The notes: generated by a model not told the origin, from the letters alone. A stretch of 34,054 bases of DNA from Thermoplasmata archaeon (GCA_027315455.1 DAHUXZ010000024.1:1-34054), one strand, 5' to 3'. Positions 15,504-23,873 are shown, numbered from the stretch's first letter. Made by a program: numbers and translations.

Positions 15504-15800
15504 TCAGGCGAAGCCGGGGAGCGCCTTCGTGTCCTTGTCCCCCGGCTTCGGGGCGGACTTCCGCAGCTCCTTCGGGTAGTCCAGGAGCCGGACCATCGGC
15601 GCGGACTGGACGACGTAGAACGGGACGCCGGTGACGGGGTCGTTGCCGGCGCGCAGGATGTTCATGATGATCAGCTTGACCTCGATCGTCGAGCCGTCCT
15701 TGAGCTTCAGGCGGACGGCGGGCTCGCCGTCGACCACCGTGTAGTCGACGAGCTCGGCCTTGGTCAGGTCAGGGGGCGGGCCCCCCGGCGCGCCCATCAT
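15504..15800 (-). CDS. Small conserved-looking protein in the rpl11 operon, unknown function
   Basis: A 98-residue soluble protein. It opens with a Gly/Pro-rich stretch, then has a compact predicted beta domain (about 15-75) with alternating hydrophobic strands (YTVVDGEPAVRLKLKDGST, IEVKLIIMNILRA, VPFYVVQSAPMVRLLD) and ends with a Lys/Pro tail. No cysteines, signal peptide or membrane helix. Its ATG overlaps the rpl11 stop by ATGA, so it is the last gene of ftsZ-secE-spt5-rpl11, taking the position where rpl1, rpl10 and the stalk protein usually follow. The location suggests a translation- or transcription-linked role, but the fold is not one I recognise. Confidence 0.75.
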   Translation of the reverse strand: MMGAPGGPPPDLTKAELVDYTVVDGEPAVRLKLKDGSTIEVKLIIMNILRAGNDPVTGVPFYVVQSAPMVRLLDYPKELRKSAPKPGDKDTKALPGFA

Positions 15801-16264
15801 CGGCGGCCCCGGGCGGCGAGGCGCTCCTTGAGGAGGATCCGGGGGTCGGCGCCCCCGACGGTGATCCCCATCGACACGGCGGTGCCGATCACCTGGTTCA
15901 TCTTCTCCTCGATCGTCCGCCCGAAGAGCTCCGAGCCCTTCGCCTCGGCGATCCCGCGGACCGCGTCGAGGCTGACGTCGCCGACGGACTCGCTCTTCGC
16001 CTTCCCCGAGCCCTTCTCCTTGCCGGACTCCTTGAGGAGGAGCGCCGCCACCGAGGGCCGGCCGACGGTGAGGGTGAAGGCGCGCGTCGCGGGGTCGACG
16101 CGGATCGTGACCGGGACGCGCATCCCGGCGAACCCCTTCGTCTCCTCGTTGATCCTCTGGACGACCTGGACGACATTGACGCCGAGCGGACCCAGCGCCG
16201 GCCCGAGGGGATTCCCCGGGGTCGCCTTGCCGCCTTCGACGAGCACGCTCACCTCATCCGCCAC
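15797..16264 (-). CDS. rpl11: 50S ribosomal protein uL11
   Basis: A 155-residue uL11, which binds the GTPase-associated region of 23S rRNA with its C-terminal domain and supports stalk function. The N-terminal domain has the family signature GNPLGPALGPLGVNV (18-32), and the C-terminal RNA-binding domain continues to IGTAVSMGITVGGADPR. A Lys/Ser/Gly-rich insert (about 79-95) between the two is longer than in many homologues. The GTG at 16264 is 11 bases inside the end of spt5 and follows GGGAGGCGGG, a strong ribosome-binding site. Length is close to other archaeal uL11 proteins. The following gene is coupled by ATGA. Confidence 0.96.
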   Translation of the reverse strand: MADEVSVLVEGGKATPGNPLGPALGPLGVNVVQVVQRINEETKGFAGMRVPVTIRVDPATRAFTLTVGRPSVAALLLKESGKEKGSGKAKSESVGDVSLDAVRGIAEAKGSELFGRTIEEKMNQVIGTAVSMGITVGGADPRILLKERLAARGRR

Positions 16265-17243
16265 TCTTCCCGCCTCCCTTCTCCAGCATCCGGACGTGGT
16301 CGCCCCGTACCGTCACGGGGATCGGGACCACCGCCTCGATGAGCTCCACGGTGATCTCCTCTTTCGCCTGGTCGATCTTCTTGACCCGGGCCTTCTCGCC
16401 CTTGAACGGCCCGGCGATGAGCTCGACGATCGCTCCCTCGACGAAGCCCTCGACGGTGATCTTCGCGACGAGGAGCGGCTCGACCTCCTTCAGGGTCGTC
16501 TCGCCGGCGACCAGCCCGCGGGCCTTGCGGATGCCCTTGAGCATCTCGCGCACTCCCTCGAAGCTCATCCCCTCGGCGAAGACGTAGCCGCGGAGCGCGG
16601 CGGGCACGAGGAGGGCGAAGACGACATCGCGCTTCTCCTCGGCGCGGGCGAGGAGGGTGTCGGCGACCTCCCGCTCGTAGTTGCGCGAGGTCTTGATCGC
16701 GAGGACCGCCTGCCGCGCCACGCAGGCGAGGGTGAGCTTCGTCGCGCGGCTCTCCTCCTCCCACTGGGCACTGAGCTGGATCTCGACCCGGTCCCCGTAG
16801 CGGACCCCGACCGGCGCCTTGACCGAGAAGGAGAACTTGACGGGTTTGTTCGGCTCGAGCGGGACGGCGATCCGCTCCTTGCGCGCGACGAGCTCGATCA
16901 TCGAGCGCTTCCCGGGCGGGTGCCACGAGACCGGCCACTCCGCGCCCTCGCCGGGGTAGGTCGAGGTGTAGGTGATCTCGACGCCGACGCGCGCCGTCCC
17001 CGGCGCGGGGTGCGCGCTCGTGAGGACCACATCGAGGGTCGCGTCGGTGCCGGCGGTCAGGTCGCGCGCGCCCTCGTCGGCGGCCCGGAGCGTGAGGAGA
17101 CCCGGGACCTCGGGCCGGGGGGCGGGCGGGGGGGGCGTCGGAGCGGCCGGGATCCCGGGCGCCGGCTTCGCCGGCGCGACCGGGGCCGCGGGCTCCTCGC
17201 CCGTGAGCAGACCGATGCCTTCCTCGGGGGGTTGATCGGACAT
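16254..17243 (-). CDS. spt5: Transcription elongation factor Spt5 (NusG) with extra N-terminal beta domain
   Basis: Spt5 binds the RNA polymerase clamp through its NGN domain and promotes processivity, while its KOW domain contacts ribosome or other factors. Here the NGN domain (about 180-258: LAIKTSRNYEREVADTLLAR, FALLVPAALRGYVFAE) and KOW domain (about 262-325: VEGFVEGAIVELIAGPFKGEKA) occupy only the C-terminal half. Residues 15-46 are a Pro/Ala linker and 46-176 form an additional predicted beta-sandwich (VGVEITYTSTYPGE, VKFSFSVKAPVGVRYGDRVE), like CARDB or Ig-like modules. Typical archaeal Spt5 is about 150 residues; this one is 329. The ATG at 17243 is 21 bases after the secE stop. It is unclear what the added domain binds. 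Confidence 0.92.
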   Translation of the reverse strand: MSDQPPEEGIGLLTGEEPAAPVAPAKPAPGIPAAPTPPPPAPRPEVPGLLTLRAADEGARDLTAGTDATLDVVLTSAHPAPGTARVGVEITYTSTYPGEGAEWPVSWHPPGKRSMIELVARKERIAVPLEPNKPVKFSFSVKAPVGVRYGDRVEIQLSAQWEEESRATKLTLACVARQAVLAIKTSRNYEREVADTLLARAEEKRDVVFALLVPAALRGYVFAEGMSFEGVREMLKGIRKARGLVAGETTLKEVEPLLVAKITVEGFVEGAIVELIAGPFKGEKARVKKIDQAKEEITVELIEAVVPIPVTVRGDHVRMLEKGGGKSGG

Positions 17244-17264
17244 GACGGGGAACCTCCGGGCGCC

Positions 17265-17516
17265 TCAGAGGTGCAGCTGGGAGAAGAGGTTGGTCCACAG
17301 CCACGGCCCGGCCTGGGTGAAGAAGATGTAGATCATGAACCCGACCATGCCGATGAGGACGGCGCCGAGCCACGTCACCTCGAGGACGCGGACGTACTCG
17401 TCGACGTCCGGCCGCCGGGCCATCCTGAGGATGCGCCCGTACTTGCCGTGGCCGACGTTCTTGAGCCGGCCGTCGAAGTTCTCCTGGACGCGTCGCGCCC
17501 GATCGAGGAATGCCAT
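17265..17516 (-). CDS. secE: Preprotein translocase subunit SecE (Sec61 gamma)
   Basis: An 83-residue single-spanning subunit that clamps SecY in the protein-conducting channel. The N-terminal amphipathic segment (MAFLDRARRVQENFDGRLKN) carries the basic pattern seen in archaeal Sec61 gamma, followed by RPDVDEYVRVLEVTWLG and one membrane helix (about 48-68). A short C-terminal segment faces outside. The gene lies six bases after ftsZ and 21 bases before spt5, the order common in euryarchaea. Confidence 0.9.
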   Translation of the reverse strand: MAFLDRARRVQENFDGRLKNVGHGKYGRILRMARRPDVDEYVRVLEVTWLGAVLIGMVGFMIYIFFTQAGPWLWTNLFSQLHL

Positions 17517-17522
17517 GGGGAC

Positions 17523-18647
17523 CTACCGGACGACGTCCAGGTCCGGGCCCGTGCGGTGGGCCGGACCCGGGGCACCCGGGCCCGAGCCGAAAATCTGGGG
17601 GGATTTAACTCCGGTGACCACCAGCATCACCCGGATCGTGCTCTGCATGGTGGGGTCGACGGCCGCCCCCCAGATGATGCGGGCGGTCGGCGAGATCGTC
17701 TTCTGGACGACCTCGGCGGCCTTCTGGGCCTCGCTCACGGTCATGTCGGGGCCGCCCGTGACGTTGATGAGGGCCCCCGTCGCCCCGGCGATGTCGACGC
17801 GCAGGAGCGGGGAGTGGATCGCCTCGAGGACCGCGTCCTCGGCGCGGTTCTCGCTCTCGGACTCGCCGATGCCGATGAGGGCGACGCCGCCGCCCTTCAT
17901 GATCGTGCGGAGGTCGTTGAAGTCGAGGTTGACGAGCCCCGGACGGGTGATGATCTCCGTGATCCCGCGGATCGCGCGCGCGAGGACCGAGTCGGCGACC
18001 TTGAACGCCGTCTGGATCGGCAGGCGGGGGACGAGCTCGAGGAGGCGGTCGTTGGGGATCGTGATGACGGTGTCGATCGTCGCGCGCAGGCGCTCGAGCC
18101 CCCACATCGCGTTCTCCGTCCGCACGAGCCCCTCGCTCGTGAACGGGAGGGTGCAGACCGCGATCGTCAAGGGCGCGCCGCCGCCGGAGTCCTTCGCGAG
18201 CTGGGCGACGACCGGCGCCGAGCCGGTGCCCGTCCCGCCGCCGAGCCCGAGCGTCACGAAGACCATGTCGGAGTCCTTGAGGGCCTTCTTGATCTCGTCC
18301 TCGGCCTCGTGGGCCGCCTGCTCCCCCACCTGGGGGAGAGCGCCGGCGCCGAGGCCGCGGGTGAGGCGCCGCCCGAGGAGGATCTTCTTCGGCGCGTGGA
18401 TCGCGAGCAGGTGCTGCGCATCCGTGTTGCACGCGATCATCTCGGCGTCGGTGAGCCCCTCCTCCGCGAGACGGTTGATCGTGTTGCAGCCGCCGCCGCC
18501 GCACCCGACGACCTTGATGTTCGTCTTGAGCGAGGCGAGGACCGCCTCGAGCTCCTGATCGTCGTTCGACGGCGCGGGGGCCCCTTCGGGGGCGCGTCGA
18601 GCTTCTCCCGGAAGGTGCGCGAGAATCTCCTGGGCGAGCGGTCGCAT
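17523..18647 (-). CDS. ftsZ: Cell division GTPase FtsZ
   Basis: A 374-residue tubulin-like GTPase that polymerises into the division ring. GTP-binding features are present: [15 protein letters not shown] (45-59), the tubulin signature GGGTGTG at 136-142, and the synergy (T7) loop NLDFNDL at 240-246, which completes catalysis in the next subunit. Residues 1-38 are a variable helical extension, and the last 20 residues ([14 protein letters not shown]) are a flexible tail. The ATG at 18647 is chosen over 18680 because the TATA box at 18685-18692 predicts transcription beginning near 18662. This leaves a 15-nt leader with GAGGA. It leads the secE-spt5-rpl11 operon. Confidence 0.96.
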   Translation of the reverse strand: MRPLAQEILAHLPGEARRAPEGAPAPSNDDQELEAVLASLKTNIKVVGCGGGGCNTINRLAEEGLTDAEMIACNTDAQHLLAIHAPKKILLGRRLTRGLGAGALPQVGEQAAHEAEDEIKKALKDSDMVFVTLGLGGGTGTGSAPVVAQLAKDSGGGAPLTIAVCTLPFTSEGLVRTENAMWGLERLRATIDTVITIPNDRLLELVPRLPIQTAFKVADSVLARAIRGITEIITRPGLVNLDFNDLRTIMKGGGVALIGIGESESENRAEDAVLEAIHSPLLRVDIAGATGALINVTGGPDMTVSEAQKAAEVVQKTISPTARIIWGAAVDPTMQSTIRVMLVVTGVKSPQIFGSGPGAPGPAHRTGPDLDVVR

Positions 18648-18684
18648 CGGTCGGTGTCCTCGGTGGCGGGAGAGCAGCACCCTG

Positions 18685-18692
18685 TTTATAAA
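18685..18692. promoter_or_regulatory. Palindromic TATA box shared by ftsZ and mptE
   Basis: TTTATAAA is a perfect eight-base palindrome in the 74-bp gap between two divergent genes. At about 26 bases it predicts start sites near 18662 (ftsZ) and 18715 (mptE), both sensible, and no second TATA-like element is present. Confidence 0.65.
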
Positions 18693-18721
18693 GCGTACTT
18701 CGGTAGTGCCGCGGGGAGACC

Positions 18722-19468
18722 GTGGAGTACGCCCGGTGGGCGCCCCAGTACGCCCGGATCCTGAGCGACTTCGGCTTCCGGTTCGAGCGGGAGGAGGCGG
18801 CCGCCGCCCTCCTGCGCCGCCGGTTGCCCCCGGGAGCGCGGGACGACCCCCTCGGCCGCATCTCGGCGCGGCTGGGGGGGCGCCCCGCCGTCGTGGTCGG
18901 CCTCGCCCCGCGCGCGGGCGCCCCGCCGCTCTGGCGCCTTCCCCCGACGGTCGGCCGCCCGTCGATCGTCGCGGCGGACGGGGCGGCCGAACGGTGCCTC
19001 AGCGCGGGGCTCGTCCCCGACATCCTCGTCACCGACCTCGACGGGCCCGTCCCGTCGGAGATCAGCGCGAACGCCCGGGGGGCCCTCGCGGTCCTCCACG
19101 CCCACGGAGACAACCTCGCGGCCGTGGACGAGTGGGTCCCCCAGTTCACCGGCGAGCTCGCCGGCTCCTGGGCCGGTCCTCCCGGGGACGGGCTCCTCGA
19201 TGTGGGGGGGTTCACCGACGGCGATCGCGGGGCGTTCCTGGCCGAGCACACCGGGGCGAGCCGGGTCCTCCTCTGGGGGTTCGACTTCGCCCGGGTCGAC
19301 GAGGGGTCGGGGCCGGCGGGCGACGTCAAGCGGCGCAAGCTCGGTTGGGCCGCTTTACTGATCGAGATGCTCGCGCGCTCGACCGACGTCCCGATCGAGC
19401 TGTGGCGGGCCGACGGGACGCTCGTCCCCTATCCGACGCTCGCCGGCAGCGGGAAGACCACCCAGTAG
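18722..19468 (+). CDS. mptE: 6-hydroxymethyl-7,8-dihydropterin pyrophosphokinase, MptE type (DUF115)
   Basis: A 248-residue DUF115 protein, the archaeal enzyme that transfers pyrophosphate from ATP to 6-hydroxymethyl-dihydropterin in folate or methanopterin synthesis. It matches the family throughout: the N-terminal [14 protein letters not shown] segment with RDD near 41, [35 protein letters not shown] (94-117), HAHGDN (132-137), GGFTDGDR and the late WGFDFARVD followed by KRRKLGWA. The GTG at 18722 is seven bases from the predicted transcription start. Its 3' end overlaps the convergent membrane protein gene by 40 bases. Confidence 0.92.
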   Translation: MEYARWAPQYARILSDFGFRFEREEAAAALLRRRLPPGARDDPLGRISARLGGRPAVVVGLAPRAGAPPLWRLPPTVGRPSIVAADGAAERCLSAGLVPDILVTDLDGPVPSEISANARGALAVLHAHGDNLAAVDEWVPQFTGELAGSWAGPPGDGLLDVGGFTDGDRGAFLAEHTGASRVLLWGFDFARVDEGSGPAGDVKRRKLGWAALLIEMLARSTDVPIELWRADGTLVPYPTLAGSGKTTQ

Positions 19469-21159
19469 ACGGCCGCGGCCCCGTTCTCGTAGAGCGGGAC
19501 GAACGGCGGGCCGGCGAACCAGGCGATCGCCGCCGGGCTCATCGGCTGGGCGAGCTGCCCCGGGTCGAGCGCCGTGCCCGAGCGCATGACCGAGTCGACG
19601 GCGACCGCGTTGATGGCGTGGAAGTAGCTGTGCGGCGCGCGGCTCGAGCTGAGCTCCCCGGCCGCCGCGCTCCAGTTCGACCCCCAGAACAGCCCCGGGG
19701 TCGAGTCCCAGGTCGCGTTGTTGCCGTCGAACCCGAACACCATCGAGCTCAGGCGATGGTCGCTGCCGACGGTCAGGTTCCCGGGGATCCCGATCCCGAT
19801 CCACATCCACAGGGCGGCGTCCCCGTAGGTGAGGCCCTCGTTGAACCCCCCGAGGTCGGCGGGCGGCGGATAGACGATCGCGGCGTTCGCCGCGATCAGG
19901 ACGACCGCGGCCACGGCCCCGGCCCACATCGCCCTGCGGCCCCGCGCGGCCCCGAGCCGTCCGATGAGCCAGCCGAGCGTGAGCGCGACCAGGAAGGAGA
20001 GCGGGATGAGGAGGTATTCGGCGTGGCGGGCCGGGAGAAGGACCGCGCTCTGGGTGGCGATGCCGACGAGGGCGGAGGCCCCGACCGCGCCGAGCCAGGT
20101 GATCGCGAACGGCGCCGTCCGCGCCATCGTGACGAGCCGGCGGGAACCGGCCGCGAACGGGATGAGGAGGAAGAGCGGGAGGAAGAACAGCACCGCGCCG
20201 ACGGTCGTTCTCTGCTGGGTCCCCGGCAGCGCGACGCTGACGAGGAGGAGCGCTCCCCCGAGGCCGGCGACCAGGAGGAGGACGAAGTCCCTTAGGGCGC
20301 TGCGGTCGGACGGGAGGCGCACCGAGGGGCGGCGTCGGCGCGGACGGGCCCGGCGCACCCGCACGAGGAGGCCGGCGAGGACGATCCCGCCGACCGCCGC
20401 CGCCGAAAGACCCGCGAACCCGGGGGCGATGCCGAATATCCCCTCCTCGAGGATCGCACCGAACTGGTGCGCGTAGTCGAACCAGAACGCGATCAGGCCG
20501 ACGGCGAACGCGCCCAGGAAGAGCAGCTCGCGCAGGGGGAACCGCCGGCTCCACGCCCCGGGACGCCACAGCTCCATGAGCAGGAGCCCGCCGAGCGCGC
20601 TCACGAGGAAGAAGTAGCTCGAGAGGTGGTGGGTCACGACGAGCGCCGCCGCGGTGAGGCTGAGCGGCAGGTAGAACCGGGGATCGGTCCGCCCCTCGAG
20701 GAACATCCAGAGCGCCGCGACGACGAAGAGGTCGCCGAGGGCGAGGGGGGCCGGATGGGCGATCGAGAAGGCGCGGGGCATGGCGACGGTCGCGAGCGCG
20801 GCGCCGAGCAGGGCGACGCGGTCGTTCGGAAAGAGCCGCCGGAACAGGAGGAAGAGGGGGACGATGGAGAGCGCCGCGAGGACGGGGATCACCGTCTCGA
20901 GCGCGGCGAGGGGGTCGACGCCGAGCGCGCCGGCCGCGCCGGCGGAGAGAAGGAAGATCCCGGGGAAGTCCTGGTAGGCGAAGCCCCACCCCCCGTAGGA
21001 GGCGAGCGGGTCGTGGCCGGTCGCGAGGAGCGCCGCGGTGAGACGGTAGTACTCCCCCGTGTCCGAGCCGAAGATCGCGTAGGTGGCGAGCGGCTCGAGC
21101 AGCAGCGCGACCGAAAGGATCGCGGCCCCCAGCAGGAGGAGACCCGTCGCGCGGTTCAT
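19429..21159 (-). CDS. Multi-pass membrane glycosyltransferase-like protein
   Basis: A 576-residue membrane protein with about 12 helices up to about residue 435 and a C-terminal extracellular part. The first loop after helix 1 holds FGSDTGEYYRLTAALLATG; the acidic pair in this loop is where GT-C glycosyltransferases (PMT, ArnT, AglB and DUF2206-type) keep their catalytic Asp/Glu. DFPGIFLLSAG and FRRLFPNDRVALLGA agree with this fold. The outer C-terminal region (YPPPADLGGFNEG, WDSTPGLFWGSNW) is Trp/Gly-rich. The ATG at 21159 is supported by GAGGAG six bases upstream. It probably transfers a lipid-linked sugar outside the membrane; acceptor unknown. Confidence 0.75.
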   Translation of the reverse strand: MNRATGLLLLGAAILSVALLLEPLATYAIFGSDTGEYYRLTAALLATGHDPLASYGGWGFAYQDFPGIFLLSAGAAGALGVDPLAALETVIPVLAALSIVPLFLLFRRLFPNDRVALLGAALATVAMPRAFSIAHPAPLALGDLFVVAALWMFLEGRTDPRFYLPLSLTAAALVVTHHLSSYFFLVSALGGLLLMELWRPGAWSRRFPLRELLFLGAFAVGLIAFWFDYAHQFGAILEEGIFGIAPGFAGLSAAAVGGIVLAGLLVRVRRARPRRRRPSVRLPSDRSALRDFVLLLVAGLGGALLLVSVALPGTQQRTTVGAVLFFLPLFLLIPFAAGSRRLVTMARTAPFAITWLGAVGASALVGIATQSAVLLPARHAEYLLIPLSFLVALTLGWLIGRLGAARGRRAMWAGAVAAVVLIAANAAIVYPPPADLGGFNEGLTYGDAALWMWIGIGIPGNLTVGSDHRLSSMVFGFDGNNATWDSTPGLFWGSNWSAAAGELSSSRAPHSYFHAINAVAVDSVMRSGTALDPGQLAQPMSPAAIAWFAGPPFVPLYENGAAAVYWVVFPLPASVG

Positions 21160-21294
21160 CCGGGCTCCTCGGCCCCGCGCCGGCCGGCCGACGTCCTCGG
21201 GGCCCCCCGCACGGTCCGGGAAGACCCTCGCCGGGCAAAAGGCGATTGGTTCCATCCGTCTCGCGCGGGCCCCCCCGGGTGGCCGCGTCCCAAT

Positions 21295-21304
21295 CTCTAA
21301 ATAG
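21295..21304 (+). promoter_or_regulatory. TATA box of the basic protein gene
   Basis: CTCTAAATAG lies about 40 bases ahead of the GTG at 21340 and predicts transcription from about 21325. A GCGAGG ribosome-binding site (21326-21331) falls inside the short leader. Confidence 0.55.
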
Positions 21305-21339
21305 GGGGCCTCGGTGGGGGCCGAAGCGAGGTTCTCCCA

Positions 21340-21693
21340 GTGCCTTCCCGCGCGAAGCCGGCGCGCCCGTCCCGACGGGCCACGGCCCCGAAGCGTCCCG
21401 CCGCGAAGTCGGCGAAGCCGACGGCGAAAGCGCGGCCGCCGGCGAAGAGCCCGCCGCACCCCGCGGCCCATCGCCCGGCGCCCAAGCACGCGGCCCCTCC
21501 CGAGGCGGCCGCCCCGCCGGCGCCCCGTCCGCTCGGCCGGCAGCATTTGCTGTCGCTGTCGTTCCTCCGGGACGGGGACGAGTTCCTCGCCCGCATCGAG
21601 AGCGACAGCGGCCAGATCACCGAGCTCAAGAACCGCGTGCTCGACCAGCTGCTCACGCTGGTCGCGGGCGAGCTCGAGGACCTCCTGGAATAG
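21340..21693 (+). CDS. Small basic protein: Lys/Ala/Pro-rich tail plus compact C-terminal domain
   Basis: A 117-residue protein in two parts. Residues 1-65 are low-complexity Ala/Pro/Lys/Arg with repeated (A)KP, PAKS and PKH units, much like histone H1 tails or the basic tails of bacterial HU-like proteins. Residues 66-117 are quite different: LLSLSFLRDGDEFLARIESD followed by QITELKNRVLDQLLTLVAGELEDLLE, predicted beta strands plus a long acidic amphipathic helix, which may dimerise. The combination suggests a nucleic-acid-binding tail on an oligomerising module. No family recognised. It has its own TATA box and a ribosome-binding site, so it is likely expressed. Confidence 0.7.
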   Translation: MPSRAKPARPSRRATAPKRPAAKSAKPTAKARPPAKSPPHPAAHRPAPKHAAPPEAAAPPAPRPLGRQHLLSLSFLRDGDEFLARIESDSGQITELKNRVLDQLLTLVAGELEDLLE

Positions 21694-21705
21694 CGGCCCG
21701 CTGGC

Positions 21706-22242
21706 TCAGGCGCCGGGAGCGTCCGCTCCGCCCTCGAGCAGACCGGCTTCCACGAGGTAGGTGCGCCGGCCCTCCGGCCCCCTCAGCTCGACGAGCTCCG
21801 TGGGCCGCGGAGAGAGGAAGCCCTCCCCGTAGTGCTGGAGGACGACCCGGCGGTCGCCCGCGGAGAGGTCGAACCGGCGCACGCGCCCCGGGCGCTCCTC
21901 GACGAGCAGGTGGCCGGCCGCGACCCGGGCCGCGCGGGGGACGCGGCCGAGGGTAAGGGTCCAGCCCCAGACGGCGAGCGCCGCGGCGACGGCCGTGAAG
22001 AGCCCCCACGTCACCGGGTTCTCCCGCGCCCCGGGCGTCGTGGCGGAGAGGGCGAGGGCGGCGAACGCGAGGTAGATCACGACGAGGATCCCGAGGAACC
22101 CCGCGAAGAGCCGGGAGCCCCGCGCGCGGCCGCCGACGTTCGGGCGGAACTCGGCGTCCCGGGCGGTCCGCGTGGGGTGGATCGGGTCCGTGGCGGCGCG
22201 GGCCGGCACGCGCACGATGCGGACCGGCCGCGGGCTCGCCAC
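21706..22242 (-). CDS. Two-helix membrane protein with C-terminal soluble domain
   Basis: A 178-residue protein: a basic, Arg/Pro-rich N-terminal segment of about 40 residues, two helices (about 45-65 and 77-95) and a beta-rich C-terminal domain with [20 protein letters not shown] and [19 protein letters not shown]. No family recognised. The frame is open to 22323, but that crosses the divergent YjbQ gene. The GTG at 22242 follows GAGGGGGAAGACG, a good ribosome-binding site, and lies 15 bases from the transcription start predicted by the TTAAA element at 22281. Confidence 0.65.
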   Translation of the reverse strand: MASPRPVRIVRVPARAATDPIHPTRTARDAEFRPNVGGRARGSRLFAGFLGILVVIYLAFAALALSATTPGARENPVTWGLFTAVAAALAVWGWTLTLGRVPRAARVAAGHLLVEERPGRVRRFDLSAGDRRVVLQHYGEGFLSPRPTELVELRGPEGRRTYLVEAGLLEGGADAPGA

Positions 22243-22278
22243 CGTCTTCCCCCTCGACGTACGACCGGGGGCGCGAAG

Positions 22279-22287
22279 GCTTAAACC
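22279..22287. promoter_or_regulatory. Shared TATA-like element of divergent genes
   Basis: GCTTAAACC is the only AT-rich element in this gap. Rightward, it predicts transcription starting at or next to the yjbQ ATG at 22310 (leaderless). Leftward, it predicts a start near 22257, 15 bases before the GTG at 22242, which has a ribosome-binding site. Confidence 0.55.
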
Positions 22288-22309
22288 TGATGGGAACGCG
22301 TGCGGGCGC

Positions 22310-22720
22310 ATGCGCGTCGCCACCGACTACCTTTGGTTCGAGACCCCCAGCCCCCGGGCGTTCCTCAACATCACCGAGAAGGTCCGGGCGGTGGTCCGGG
22401 GGAGCGGGGTCCGGGAGGGGTTCGTCCTCGTCTCCGCGATGCACATCACGTCGGCGGTCTACGTCAACGACGATGAGCCCGGCCTCCTTTCCGATATCGA
22501 ATCCTGGGCCGACCGCCTCGCCCCGCCGGCGGACTACCGCCATCACCGCTCGGGGGAGACGAACGGCGATGCCCACCTGAAGAACCTTCTCCTCGGCCAC
22601 CAGGTGATCCTGCCGGTGACCGCGGGCGACCTCGACCTCGGGCCCTGGGAGGCCGTCTTCTACGCCGAGTTCGACGGCCAGCGGCGCAAGCGGGTCGTCG
22701 TGAAGGTCCTCGGCGAGTGA
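22310..22720 (+). CDS. yjbQ: YjbQ/UPF0047 family protein
   Basis: A 136-residue single-domain protein of the widespread YjbQ (UPF0047) family, with trimeric beta-rich structures; some members show weak thiamine-phosphate synthase activity, but the physiological role is unsettled. Family hallmarks present are the strand [20 protein letters not shown] with its conserved His and Asn, the helix [35 protein letters not shown] (conserved His, Asn, Asp-Ala-His) and [16 protein letters not shown]. Length is typical. The ATG sits where transcription should start, so the mRNA is probably leaderless. It converges with the dehydrogenase gene with a gap of five bases. Confidence 0.93.
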   Translation: MRVATDYLWFETPSPRAFLNITEKVRAVVRGSGVREGFVLVSAMHITSAVYVNDDEPGLLSDIESWADRLAPPADYRHHRSGETNGDAHLKNLLLGHQVILPVTAGDLDLGPWEAVFYAEFDGQRRKRVVVKVLGE

Positions 22721-22725
22721 CCCGG

Positions 22726-23841
22726 TCAGCCCTCGAGGTTCCGGTCGAGGCCGCTACCGCCCGCGGCGGTCCTTCGCGGGGCCGGGCGCGGGGCCGCGAG
22801 ATCGACGAGCGGCACCTTACGGGCGATCTCGCGCGCCATCGCCGAGCAGCTCGAGGGGGGCACGGGACGGGAGGTGTACCCCGGAAGCGCGAGGTCGTAG
22901 GTCACGACCTTCTTCTCCGCGATCGTCTCCCACACCGCGCGCCAGACGCGCTCGGCCGCCTCCGTCTCCCCGAGGTGGCGCAGGAGGAGCTCGAGGGAGA
23001 GGATCTCCGCGACCGGGTTCGCCTTGTCCTGGCCGGCGTACTTGGGCGCCGAGCCATGGACCGGCTCGAACACCGCGATCCCCTCGCCGTAGAGCGCGCC
23101 CGGGGCGATCCCGAGCCCGCCGGCGAGGCCGGCGCAGAGGTCGGAGAGGATGTCGCCGAAGAGGTTCGTCGTCACGATGACGTCGTACTCCTCCGGCTTC
23201 TTCGCGAGCTGCATGCACATGTTGTCGATGAGGCGCTCATCGGAAGCGATGTCCGGGTACTGGGCCGCCATCTCGCGGAACGCCGTCTGGAACAGCGCCC
23301 CCGTCGTCTTCATGATGTTCGCCTTGTGGACCGCCGTCACCTTGCGGCGCGCTTCGCGCCGGGCGAGCTCGAAGGCGAACCGGACGATGCGGTCGGAGGC
23401 CTTGCGGGTGATCACGTTGACCGTCTCGGCGGCCGTGTGGTCGCGGTCGACCCAGTGCTCGACGCCCGCGTAGAGCCCCTCCGTCGCCTCCCGGACGACG
23501 ATGAGGTCGGTCTCGGGAAAGCGCGTGCCCTCGCCCGCGATCGCCCGGGCGGGTCGGACCGACGCGTAGAGGTCGAGCTGCTGGCGGAGGGCGACGTTGA
23601 CCGAGCGGAAACCGCTGCCGATCGGGGTCGTGATCGGTCCCTTGAGCGCCACCCGGTGGCGGCGGACCGATTCGAGGACCGTCTCGGGTAGCGGGCTCCC
23701 CGACGTGCGGATCGCCGCCTCCCCGGCCTCGACGACGTCCCAGTCGAAGCCGACCCCCGTCGCCTCGGCGACCCGTCGGGCCGCGTCCGTCACCTCAGGT
23801 CCGATCCCGTCTCCCGGGATGAGCGTCACTCGGTGGCCCAT
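22726..23841 (-). CDS. Isocitrate/isopropylmalate dehydrogenase family enzyme, probably isocitrate dehydrogenase
   Basis: A 371-residue beta-decarboxylating dehydrogenase. Substrate residues are visible: S80, N82 and R86 in [11 protein letters not shown]96, R117 in VVREATEG, Y124, K173 in HKANIM, and metal ligands D206, D230, D234. The S-x-N-x-x-x-R pattern and [15 protein letters not shown] are those of isocitrate rather than isopropylmalate dehydrogenases (which have VVRELTGGIYFG). In the cofactor loop, [15 protein letters not shown] (262-276) has the Lys-Tyr pair that in Escherichia coli Icd contacts the 2'-phosphate of NADP. NADP-dependent isocitrate dehydrogenase is therefore the best guess; homoisocitrate dehydrogenase is a possible alternative. 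The last 25 residues are a Pro/Arg-rich extension. It follows mscS by 32 bases. Confidence 0.85.
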   Translation of the reverse strand: MGHRVTLIPGDGIGPEVTDAARRVAEATGVGFDWDVVEAGEAAIRTSGSPLPETVLESVRRHRVALKGPITTPIGSGFRSVNVALRQQLDLYASVRPARAIAGEGTRFPETDLIVVREATEGLYAGVEHWVDRDHTAAETVNVITRKASDRIVRFAFELARREARRKVTAVHKANIMKTTGALFQTAFREMAAQYPDIASDERLIDNMCMQLAKKPEEYDVIVTTNLFGDILSDLCAGLAGGLGIAPGALYGEGIAVFEPVHGSAPKYAGQDKANPVAEILSLELLLRHLGETEAAERVWRAVWETIAEKKVVTYDLALPGYTSRPVPPSSCSAMAREIARKVPLVDLAAPRPAPRRTAAGGSGLDRNLEG

Positions 23842-23873
23842 GCACTATCCCCGGCCCCGGGAAGGGCCCTCGC

